A stretch of 16,531 bases of DNA from Prevotella sp. (lineage in GTDB: Bacteria > Bacteroidota > Bacteroidia > Bacteroidales > Bacteroidaceae). The notes beneath the pieces are model-generated. The model saw only the letters and a list, made by a program, of their open reading frames with translations. It searched no databases and was not told the DNA's origin. The position numbers and the translations under genes were made by a program. The stretch spans positions 1 to 16,531 of the forward strand of contig JAIJUV010000043.1 of NCBI GenBank assembly GCA_022732315.1. The letters run 5' to 3'. Below, piece by piece: positions 1 to 6,874 of this stretch (within the stretch, counting starts at the first letter, position 1; each line of letters opens with the position of its first letter).

Positions 1-55
1 ACACTTCCTTGGTAAGTTCGACATCTTTCAATGTTGCTTCTAATGATTCTTTCAT
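1..55 (-). CDS. Start of an unrecognised gene, cut by the window edge
   Basis: An ATG at 53-55 on the minus strand opens a frame of 18 codons that runs out of the window without a stop. The visible residues begin MKESLEATLKDVEL and look like an acidic, charged amphipathic helix with no signal peptide. It lies 183 bases downstream of the ygiQ stop, beyond a repeat array, so it is probably a separate transcription unit. No TAnnTTTG box is visible just ahead of it. Too little is present to name a family, and the frame could be chance; the reading rests only on an open frame with a normal-looking start. Confidence 0.35.
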   Translation of the reverse strand, partial: MKESLEATLKDVELTKEV

Positions 56-97
56 GTAATTGAAACTTTAGGAGTCAACCATATTTATAAAAAGACA

Positions 98-211
98 CGT
101 GGCAATAACGTGGTATTTGTGGTAATAGCGTGGCAATAAAAAACCACTTATTACCACGCTTATCTTTTTAATAATCAAATGATTAGATAGTGCGTGGTAA
201 TAGTGGTAATA
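98..211. repeat. Array of GTGGYAATA repeats with an internal hairpin
   Basis: Seven copies of a 9-10 base word close to CGTGGTAATA lie in this short non-coding gap. Direct copies begin at about 98, 109, 119 and 129, then at 193 and 203; one inverted copy lies at 149-158. The first four are spaced 10-11 bases apart, which puts them on one face of the helix. The inverted copy makes a 13-base stem, 127-139 against 148-160, with an 8-base loop. As RNA from the minus strand the stem pairs fully with one G-U wobble; from the plus strand the same position is a C-A mismatch. The array could be an operator, an iteron-like binding site or a 3' structure of the ygiQ transcript; the sequence does not decide. 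Confidence 0.7.
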
Positions 212-238
212 AAAAAGCGAAAACTTTTCTATGTAATT

Positions 239-2548
239 TTATTTTCTTCTGCCTCTTCCTTCATTTCTTCCCTGGTTACCACGACCACTGCCACGCTCGT
301 TCCTGTCGCCGCTGTTGTAGCGGTTCTTGCGGTTGTGGTTGTTGTCGTCGAAATTAGGGTTGAAACTCTTTTTCTTCTTGTCCTTGAAGAAGCCGGCACC
401 CTGGTCTTTCTGATTTCTCAGCTCGGCTCGGGCTGCTGCCACGGCATCACGGATGTTGGCATTCGAAGGCTTACCTGATTTTAGAGATTTTCCATTGTTC
501 AGGTATTTCTCCTCATCATAGCAACCCACGTTTCCATATCCCTTTGGCGCAAAGCGGTCTTGGACATTTCTGCCACGGCCTCTTCCGGCTTTTGGCTCCG
601 CTGCATTTCTGCCGGCTCCACGCTTGCCCTTGGCACCTCTGCCTACGCCCGGATTATCATAGGTAGAACCGATAGCCTTGTCGTCGTAACGGGTGTTCTT
701 ACCCTTAAAGCCTCCGCCAAAGCTCTTCTTATCGTATAGCTTATCTATCAAATCCGTTCTGCCTATGCGGCGAAGCTCGCTCTCTATAGCACGGCGCTCC
801 TCCGGCTTGTACCAGAAGAAGAACATGCGCTGGGCAAGCTTCTCCTTCTGCGTCTTGGCACTGAACACAGGCTCCAGGGTGTATGGATCGTATCCCGTGT
901 ACCAAGTCTCGGTGGAAATCGTCATTGGGGTAGGAGTGAAGTCCTGCACCTGCTCCAGATGGAAGTCCAAGCCCTTGGTGATTACCGCCAGCTCCGCCAT
1001 ATCCTCTTCATGACAGCCCGGATGCGAACTGATGAAGTATGGAATGATTTGCTGGTTGAGGCCCTCTTCCTTATTGATCTTGTCAAAGATGCGCTTGAAC
1101 TCGTAGAACAGGTCGAACGATGGCTTGCGCATGAACTTCAAGACCTCAGGACTGGTATGCTCCGGCGCCACTTTCAGTCGGCCGCTTACGTGCTTGGTAA
1201 TCAGCTCGCGGGTATATTCCCTTGCCGCCTGGTTCACCTTCTCGTCCTTGCTCTTGTGCAGCAGCAGGTCGTAGCGCACGCCACTACCGATGAAACTCTT
1301 CTTGATTCCCGGCAGGGCATCCACGGCATGGTAAATCTCCAGCAGCTTGCTATGGTCGGTATTGAGGTTCGGACAAATCTGCGGGTTCACGCACGATGGA
1401 CGCTTGCACACCTCGCACGCCTTCTGGTTCTTGCCATGCATGCCATACATGTTTGCCGAAGGACCGCCCAGGTCGCTCAGATAGCCCTTGAAATCAGGCA
1501 TTTCTATGATTTTCTTCACCTCTTTCAAGATGCTCTCCTTGCTTCGGCAAACCACGAACTTGCCCTGGTGCGCCGAAATGGTGCAGAACGAGCAACCGCC
1601 AAAGCATCCGCGATGAAGGTTCACGGAGAACTTGATCATCTCGTAAGCCGGAATGGTCTTGCCCTTATACTTTGGGTGAGGCAGACGGGTATAAGGCAGG
1701 TCGAAGGCGGCATCCAGTTCCTCTGTTGTCATCAGCGGGAATGGTGGATTCACCACCACATACTTGCCGTCGGTCTCCTGTATCATGCGCTGGGCATGCA
1801 TCTTGTTGGCTTCCTCCTCCAGATGGCGCACGTTCTCAGCCTGTCCCTTCTTGTTGTGAAGGCACTCCTCATGACTGTGCAGGATGATGTCATCGTCTTT
1901 GAATCCGCCCGGAATGTCCTTCTCCTTGCAGTAGAAAGCCACCTGCGGCATCTCGTGAATCTGGTCCATGGTCTTGCCTTCGGCGAAGGCGTTGGCAAGT
2001 TCCACGATAGAGCGTTCGCCCATGCCGTAGAGGATGAGGTCGGCACCCGAATCGCAGAGGATGCACTTGCGCAGTTCATCCTTCCAGTAGTCGTAGTGGC
2101 TGATGCGGCGCAACGACGCCTCGATACCGCCCAGTGCCACAGGTACGTCGGGATAGAGTTTCTTCAGTATCTGGGTATAGACGATAGACGGATAGTCGGG
2201 GCGCATGTCGTGGCGGGAGTCGGGACTGAAGGCATCCTCGCTGCGCATACGGCGGTTGGCCGTGTAGCGGTTTACCATCGAGTCCATGGCTCCCGGCGAT
2301 ACGCCGAAGAAGAGGCGAGGGCGACCCAGCTTCTTGAAGTCACGGAAGTCGCCATGCCAGTCGGGCTGGGGAACGATGGCTACGCGATAGCCGTTCGCCT
2401 CCAATATTCGTCCCAGGATGGCTGCTCCGAAGGATGGGTGGTCTACGTAGGCGTCACCCGAGAAGAGGATTACATCCAGTTCGTCCCATCCCCTGAGCTC
2501 GCACTCCTTCTTGGTTGTTGGCAGGAAATCTGTTAACTTATATTCCAT
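239..2548 (-). CDS. YgiQ family radical SAM protein with a long basic Gly/Arg/Asn tail
   Basis: This 769-residue protein matches the YgiQ family from its first residues: an N-terminal cobalamin-binding-like alpha/beta region of about 300 residues, then a radical SAM core. The [4Fe-4S] cluster motif is CFGGCSFC at residues 315-322 (C315, C319, C322). A second cysteine set (C378, C381, C386, C392) may hold another metal cluster. The family's reaction is unknown to me; reductive cleavage of S-adenosylmethionine is expected. From about residue 608 the protein becomes a low-complexity basic tail rich in Gly, Arg, Lys and Asn with RG/GRG repeats, ending in RGRRK; such tails often bind RNA, which is inference here. 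The gene is last in a close-packed minus-strand operon, 10 bases behind its upstream neighbour. A weak hairpin with a T-run (about 211-231, read leftward) may end the transcript. Confidence 0.93.
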   Translation of the reverse strand: MEYKLTDFLPTTKKECELRGWDELDVILFSGDAYVDHPSFGAAILGRILEANGYRVAIVPQPDWHGDFRDFKKLGRPRLFFGVSPGAMDSMVNRYTANRRMRSEDAFSPDSRHDMRPDYPSIVYTQILKKLYPDVPVALGGIEASLRRISHYDYWKDELRKCILCDSGADLILYGMGERSIVELANAFAEGKTMDQIHEMPQVAFYCKEKDIPGGFKDDDIILHSHEECLHNKKGQAENVRHLEEEANKMHAQRMIQETDGKYVVVNPPFPLMTTEELDAAFDLPYTRLPHPKYKGKTIPAYEMIKFSVNLHRGCFGGCSFCTISAHQGKFVVCRSKESILKEVKKIIEMPDFKGYLSDLGGPSANMYGMHGKNQKACEVCKRPSCVNPQICPNLNTDHSKLLEIYHAVDALPGIKKSFIGSGVRYDLLLHKSKDEKVNQAAREYTRELITKHVSGRLKVAPEHTSPEVLKFMRKPSFDLFYEFKRIFDKINKEEGLNQQIIPYFISSHPGCHEEDMAELAVITKGLDFHLEQVQDFTPTPMTISTETWYTGYDPYTLEPVFSAKTQKEKLAQRMFFFWYKPEERRAIESELRRIGRTDLIDKLYDKKSFGGGFKGKNTRYDDKAIGSTYDNPGVGRGAKGKRGAGRNAAEPKAGRGRGRNVQDRFAPKGYGNVGCYDEEKYLNNGKSLKSGKPSNANIRDAVAAARAELRNQKDQGAGFFKDKKKKSFNPNFDDNNHNRKNRYNSGDRNERGSGRGNQGRNEGRGRRK

Positions 2549-2558
2549 TCAAAATGCT

Positions 2559-2900
2559 TTAATCATTTACTGCATCTGGCTCTGCATCAGCAGCTTCCTG
2601 TGCATCCTTCTTCTCCTTCCAATCCACGTAGAGCAATACGAGGTTGTGGAGTCCCAAAGCCTTCATGTTCTGGTTGTAGATCACGTCGAGGCAGAGGTCG
2701 AGCAATTCCTTGTCCTTGATGTCGCTGCTCTCCAGGAGGGCGCGTACATTGAACTTCAACTTGTCGAGCACTTCCTCGTCGATGATGCCGTTGCTATCTA
2801 CGAGGTTGCGGAGCAACTGATACTTGTCAATAGTCTCTAAATGCTGGTCGCTCACTTCGATAGAGCGTGTGCCAGACTGGTTTGCTTGAATCTTATACAT
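2559..2900 (-). CDS. Hypothetical 113-residue cytoplasmic protein
   Basis: I do not recognise this family. The protein has no signal peptide or membrane segment. It reads as mostly helical: a polar N-terminus (MYKIQANQSG), alternating charged and leucine-rich stretches over residues 20-95, and a short acidic Ala/Asp/Glu tail. It sits between the secreted amidase gene (18 bases upstream) and ygiQ (10 bases downstream), so all three are almost certainly on one message. The coding frame is supported by the tight spacing on both sides and by its plausible composition. The ATG at 2898-2900 is the natural start. A small structural or regulatory role is possible, but nothing in the sequence shows it. 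Confidence 0.75.
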   Translation of the reverse strand: MYKIQANQSGTRSIEVSDQHLETIDKYQLLRNLVDSNGIIDEEVLDKLKFNVRALLESSDIKDKELLDLCLDVIYNQNMKALGLHNLVLLYVDWKEKKDAQEAADAEPDAVND

Positions 2901-2918
2901 ATAATTATTAATTTTAAA

Positions 2919-5663
2919 TTATTCCGTCAGGAAATTGAGGATACCCAGCATGATGCTGTGGCGGGTCTTCTCATCGCTGATGCACTCCAGCGGGATGCCC
3001 ATGGTGAAGGTGCGGTAGCTGCTGCTCTTGTAGGCCACAGCCGCACTGGTGCCCGAAAGGTATCGCATGGCGCAGAAGGCGGTGCTGCCCACCGGCTTGA
3101 GAATCTCGGGATGCGTAGCGGCATAGTGGCGGGCGTTCAGCTGGTTGTAATAGCTGAATTCCTTGCCCAGACCCTCGATGATAGGGTCGGTGCCTACGAT
3201 GCTGTCTCGCTCGGTGATGGTGGAATCCTCAGGGTTGATGTCCTGAACGATGAATTTCGTGCCCGTTGGCTCGTAATGCACCTTCAGGATGTCGCTCATG
3301 AAATTCTGTTCCTCTTCTGTCTGCATGTCGCTGCCGTTGTAGGAACCGCTTACCAGCAGTCTGCCGCCGTTCAGGGCGTAATATCTGATGCGCTTCTGCA
3401 GGGTTGGGGTAAAGGTCTTGAAGTACTGATGGGTGTAGCCATCGTTGCGCTCCAGTCCGTTGATGAGGTCAACCACCTGATAGTCGGTCATCTTCACCTT
3501 GCCCGATGCGATGGCTTCGCTTGAACAGCTGGCGATGCTGTATTTGTTGCTCGATGCGATGGCACGGGCATGTTCCTCGGTGTAGTTGAAGTCGTTGCCT
3601 GCCACAAACTGACCTGCCATCTCGTTGCCGCAATAGCCCAGTCCGCTGGTGGTTTCCAGACCCATCTTGTTGATGTCGAACATCAGCTGCTTGCCGCTCC
3701 AACCTGCCGTGAGCCCGTAGCTTACGCCCGGATCCTTGTCGAAGTCGAAGCCCTGGAAGGTGTCGTTATCCACCACCTGTGGCGAAGCCAGACGATGGAA
3801 ATTGTTGACCACCAATACCTTTTGCGAGGCTGATGGATTGTAGAGGGCCGAGAGGGTTTCTGATGGGAAACTCTCGCCACCCTGGTTTACGGCTGCCACA
3901 CGGAAGTTGTAGAGCTTTCCCGGCTCCAGCTTCACGAAGTGCTGTGGCGAACGCACCAGGGTTCCGTTGTCGAATCCGCCGTTGCCCTCTGCCTTGTAAA
4001 CGATGTAGCGGGTAGGCTTGGCGCTAGGCTCCAGCTTATCCAGTTGCGGGCTCCAGGTGAGTTTGGCGTATCCGAACTCATCTATCTCTACGCTGAAGTG
4101 GTTGGGCGCCAGTGGCTGCACCACATAATCCTCGCCGTGGTTGCTGTTCACGAATCTCAGGATAGTCTTGTAGATGGAGCGGGCGATGGTAAACTTGCCC
4201 ATCGGATCCTGGGCGATGCGCATATCCGGGAAGCTCTGGTGAGAGAGCATTTCGAGGATAGCCGATGGCACTTCGGGCAGTCGGGTCTCAGAATAGTTGC
4301 GGTCCCAGAGGTATCGCTTGCCGAATGCACCAAAGGTTTGACTCATGTCTTCTACTAGATTGTCACGCAATGCTTTAGCGAAATCCTTTGATGTGAATCT
4401 CGAAACTCCGCTGTTGAGCATCCCGTCGTTGAAATCGGTGGTGCAGATGGCGAGTGCGCCCCAGGTAGATTTGCCGTCGGGGTTGAAGCCTGCGTCGCTG
4501 TGCAGGGCGAGCGAGAGTTCTATCGGCACCTTCTTTCCGCTGAGGGCAGGCATGTATACGCTGCCTCCGCCCAGCCAGTTGGTCATCAGCGAACGGGTAT
4601 TGATGTCGTCAGCATAGTCGTTCTTGCCTTGTCTGCCGCCATAGACCTTGTAGGGAGCGCCTGCCCACTGGGCGTAGTATCTGGCTCCCTCCAGGCATCG
4701 TGGCAGTCCGCTCACGTCGCCGCCGCGCTCTATGTTGCCCATGCCTCCGCCGAATCGTACGGCATCGGTGGTGACAACGCCTCTTTTGGAAGCCTGGTTG
4801 GTGCACACCACCCGGTTGAACTCGTTGCATCCCTTGTCGAAGTCGAAGGTTCCCAGATACACCCAGGTTCCGCCACCCATTCGCTGGTTCACGGTAAACT
4901 CGGTGGCCTGTCCCTTGTGGTATACGATGTATTTGGCGTCGGGCACGCTCTTCGGCAGGGTCTGATAGCTTACGTATACGGCATATTTACCAGCCTCCTT
5001 GAATTTAGGCTGGTAGCTGACGAGGCTATATTTCTTCTTTTTCTTAGTGGCTTTGGCTTGTCTTACTGTACCCATGGTGAATGGGTTTTCTCCATCGCTA
5101 TACAGGGTTTTGGCGTTGGCGAATCCCAGGGAGTCGCAATCCTTCCATTTCTTGGAGTTATCCACTTCGATGTAAGAGATGGATCTTCTGTCGTTGTTGT
5201 CGACGATGATTTCCTGTTGCTGCCAGTCGCGTTCACGAGGAGTGAAGACGATGGCTCCTGCATTCTGGAGCATGGGGATGAGATAGGGCACCACGATGGT
5301 TTGCGTAAAGAGGTCTTCGTTGGTGCAGAACAGGTTGGGGCGCTGCCATTTCCATCCGCGCTCCGCATCCCAATATCGTCCGTGAGAAGCCCACAATGAG
5401 AGGTGTCGGTTCTGCAAGCCGGCAGTCACGAAGTAGGGGCGGGAGCTGTTGAACACCCATGGGTCGTCATCGTATTCGATGTCTTCCCAAGCGTTGCTGT
5501 TGCCCTCGTCATATCGGTTTGCATTTTTGGCGGCAGCCTTTGCAGCGGCAGTTTTCGCCTTTTTGGGCGAGACTTTTGCTGCAGCATCAGCCTGGATTCC
5601 TGCTCCAGCCGGAATAAGCAAACTGCTTATCAGACAATATTTTATAATTCTGTTTTGTTTCAC
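2919..5663 (-). CDS. Secreted N-acetylmuramoyl-L-alanine amidase-like protein with inserted golvesin-type domain
   Basis: This 914-residue protein is probably exported and acts on cell-wall peptides or glycans; such proteins are often annotated 'xanthan lyase' in Bacteroidota. A signal peptide covers about residues 1-28, followed by a Lys/Ala-rich linker to about 48. An Amidase_3-type zinc fold appears in two parts. H94 (ASHGRYWD) and E116 (NEDLF), then TPRERD at 141-146, form the first part. H388 (LALHSDAG) and E471 (ILEML) form the second. Between them, about residues 150-305, lies a golvesin-C-terminal-like beta domain (KYAVYVSYQTLP to AVRFGGG). A fibronectin type III domain covers about 522-612, and an alpha/beta domain of unclear role reaches the end. 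The start is GTG at 5661-5663: an upstream in-frame ATG meets a stop at once. It is second-level in the minus-strand operon, 18 bases ahead of the next gene. Zinc ligands are assigned by motif, not by structure. Confidence 0.85.
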   Translation of the reverse strand: MKQNRIIKYCLISSLLIPAGAGIQADAAAKVSPKKAKTAAAKAAAKNANRYDEGNSNAWEDIEYDDDPWVFNSSRPYFVTAGLQNRHLSLWASHGRYWDAERGWKWQRPNLFCTNEDLFTQTIVVPYLIPMLQNAGAIVFTPRERDWQQQEIIVDNNDRRSISYIEVDNSKKWKDCDSLGFANAKTLYSDGENPFTMGTVRQAKATKKKKKYSLVSYQPKFKEAGKYAVYVSYQTLPKSVPDAKYIVYHKGQATEFTVNQRMGGGTWVYLGTFDFDKGCNEFNRVVCTNQASKRGVVTTDAVRFGGGMGNIERGGDVSGLPRCLEGARYYAQWAGAPYKVYGGRQGKNDYADDINTRSLMTNWLGGGSVYMPALSGKKVPIELSLALHSDAGFNPDGKSTWGALAICTTDFNDGMLNSGVSRFTSKDFAKALRDNLVEDMSQTFGAFGKRYLWDRNYSETRLPEVPSAILEMLSHQSFPDMRIAQDPMGKFTIARSIYKTILRFVNSNHGEDYVVQPLAPNHFSVEIDEFGYAKLTWSPQLDKLEPSAKPTRYIVYKAEGNGGFDNGTLVRSPQHFVKLEPGKLYNFRVAAVNQGGESFPSETLSALYNPSASQKVLVVNNFHRLASPQVVDNDTFQGFDFDKDPGVSYGLTAGWSGKQLMFDINKMGLETTSGLGYCGNEMAGQFVAGNDFNYTEEHARAIASSNKYSIASCSSEAIASGKVKMTDYQVVDLINGLERNDGYTHQYFKTFTPTLQKRIRYYALNGGRLLVSGSYNGSDMQTEEEQNFMSDILKVHYEPTGTKFIVQDINPEDSTITERDSIVGTDPIIEGLGKEFSYYNQLNARHYAATHPEILKPVGSTAFCAMRYLSGTSAAVAYKSSSYRTFTMGIPLECISDEKTRHSIMLGILNFLTE

Positions 5664-5683
5664 TTTCTTAAATCATATTTTAA

Positions 5684-5770
5684 TGCTTTTGCCCTTACAG
5701 GGCGCATTGCTAATCGCCGATTAAACCCAGGGTGCTGCCCTGGGCTAGGAGCTTTTGCCCTTTCAGGGCG
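5684..5770. repeat. 87-bp triple-palindrome REP-like element, copy A
   Basis: Three palindromes stand in a row: GCCCTTACAGGGC (5691-5703), CCCAGGGTGCTGCCCTGGG (5726-5744) and GCCCTTTCAGGGC (5757-5769). A second copy of the same length lies in opposite orientation at 11779-11865. My hand alignment gives 78 of 87 identical positions, and seven of the nine differences fall in the 12-base spacer 5714-5725. The element fills most of the 113-base gap between the acyltransferase and amidase genes. Its form resembles the repetitive extragenic palindromes spread by REP-associated tyrosine (IS200-like) transposases; that origin is inference. In RNA it would fold into three stems and could limit read-through or protect message ends. 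Confidence 0.85.
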
Positions 5771-5776
5771 ATTCCA

Positions 5777-6334
5777 TCAGTCGATATTTCCAATTGTGAA
5801 CTTCTCGGGTTTCTTTCCTTTGAAATCCTTGAAGTAGAGCTTGATTTCCTTCATGTCCTTCTCCACATCTCCCGAAGGGATGATGACCTTGGTACACTGG
5901 ATGAGCTTCTTCTCGTAATCCACACCGTAGAGGAGGATAGGGATGCCAGCCTTCAGGGCAATGAAGTAGAAACCCTTCTTCCATTCCGGATTGAGCGAAC
6001 GGGTGCCCTCTGGCGTGATGCAGAGGCCGAAGGTATCTCGCTTGCGGGCAGTCTCGGCAAGATTGTCGGTCATGCTCGTATGCTTGCTTCTCCACACCGG
6101 CACACCGCCCAGCTTCCTGAAGATGGGACCCAGCGGCCAGAAGAACCACTCCTTCTTCATCAGAAAGTTGCTCTTGATGCCCTCAGCTCTGGAGAAGAGC
6201 AGGCCTATGATGAAATCCCAGTTGCTGGTGTGGGGAGCCAGGCAAATGATGAACTTCTTGGGATGGCCTACGGTTATATCCTTCTTCCATCCCAAGTGTT
6301 TGTATAATACCCACTGACAAATGTCTTTTATCAT
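5777..6334 (-). CDS. PlsC-like 1-acyl-glycerol-3-phosphate acyltransferase family protein
   Basis: The 185-residue protein shows the two signature blocks of the glycerolipid acyltransferase family. The catalytic HX4D motif is HTSNWD at residues 35-40, and the substrate-binding block is PEGTRS at 108-113. A hydrophobic patch just before the HX4D (FIICLAP) suits membrane association. Members move an acyl chain from acyl-ACP or acyl-CoA to a lysophospholipid or related acceptor at the inner membrane. At under 200 residues this is shorter than classical PlsC (about 240) and fits the short Bacteroidota branch, whose acceptor is uncertain. The stop lies six bases from the 87-bp palindromic element. 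The start ATG follows ATAAGGA. It is 75 bases behind the small gene upstream, and no separate promoter is obvious, so co-transcription is likely. Confidence 0.88.
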   Translation of the reverse strand: MIKDICQWVLYKHLGWKKDITVGHPKKFIICLAPHTSNWDFIIGLLFSRAEGIKSNFLMKKEWFFWPLGPIFRKLGGVPVWRSKHTSMTDNLAETARKRDTFGLCITPEGTRSLNPEWKKGFYFIALKAGIPILLYGVDYEKKLIQCTKVIIPSGDVEKDMKEIKLYFKDFKGKKPEKFTIGNID

Positions 6335-6409
6335 TCCTTATCGTTTGTTCTATATATATAAATAGGTGTATCTGCTAAAATCCTGTTATCCCAGGCTCAG
6401 CAATCCTCT

Positions 6410-6679
6410 TTATCCCAAGGTAGCAATCTGGTCGATAATCTCGCTCACCTGCTTGTTGAAGTCCTTGGTCAGGTTCTTGTAGTAATCACCCGCCTTGATG
6501 CCCGGCTCAGGATGAGACACTCTCTTGATGAAATCGTCGTTCACCATGACGATGGAAGAAAGGATTCCATCAACGTCGGCCTGCTGTGTGCCGTTGTACA
6601 AAGACGCTGCTACTGTCTCAGCGAAAAGCTCGCTGGTGATGTAGTTGATTGTTCGTTTTAAATCTCTTTTGTTAGCCAT
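6410..6679 (-). CDS. Small conserved-looking hypothetical protein, 89 residues
   Basis: I do not know the function. The protein starts MANKRDLKRT, has no signal peptide or membrane span, and looks entirely helical. It has a basic N-terminal helix and a heptad-like C-terminal helix (about residues 60-88) that could be amphipathic or a coiled coil. Its sequence type is familiar from Bacteroidota genomes, but I cannot attach a role. It is the first gene after a good promoter at 6721-6750 and heads the leftward gene row. The non-coding gap before it is divergent with the phosphofructokinase gene. A start at the ATG 6677-6679 gives a 41-base leader from the promoter's -7 box. Confidence 0.75.
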   Translation of the reverse strand: MANKRDLKRTINYITSELFAETVAASLYNGTQQADVDGILSSIVMVNDDFIKRVSHPEPGIKAGDYYKNLTKDFNKQVSEIIDQIATLG

Positions 6680-6720
6680 AATTCTTTTCTCTAAATTAAT
6701 AATTGGTTGAAAACAATGCT

Positions 6721-6750
6721 CAAAGATAATAAAAATCTCTGGAAAAGCAA
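6721..6750 (-). promoter_or_regulatory. Leftward Bacteroidetes-type promoter for the 89-residue gene and operon
   Basis: Read on the minus strand, TTGC at 6747-6750 (-33 region) is followed after about 19 bases by TATCTTTG at 6721-6728, a perfect TAnnTTTG -7 box. Element sequence and spacing both fit the primary sigma factor promoter described for Bacteroides. It lies about 42 bases ahead of the start codon at 6679. No other good box is seen before the acyltransferase or amidase genes, so it may drive all five. Confidence 0.65.
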
Positions 6751-6822
6751 TAGAAAATCAAAAAAAATATCTTAATTAACGCATTTTTAGCATTTTTCTT
6801 TCCGTATCTCGTAGAAAAACCT

Positions 6823-6830
6823 TAAATTTG
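6823..6830 (+). promoter_or_regulatory. Rightward -7 box for the phosphofructokinase gene
   Basis: TAAATTTG is a perfect TAnnTTTG box, followed by CAG, and lies 44 bases ahead of the start codon. The -33 element is weak: only TTTCCG near 6799-6804 is at the right distance. A purine-rich AAAAAGGAA at 6865-6873 close to the ATG may aid initiation, unusual for this phylum and in keeping with a strongly expressed gene. Confidence 0.65.
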
Positions 6831-6874
6831 CAGTGTTTTTGAAGTTTCAACTAATTAAAATATAAAAAGGAATT

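Noticed and set aside
959..2536. 525-codon open frame antisense to ygiQ
   Set aside because: It lies wholly within the ygiQ coding region on the other strand; its translation is low-information with many Val/Leu/His and no motif, while the ygiQ frame has clear family motifs.
4500..5399. 299-codon open frame antisense to the amidase gene
   Set aside because: It overlaps conserved zinc-ligand and golvesin-domain coding sequence on the opposite strand and shows no start signal or family motif.
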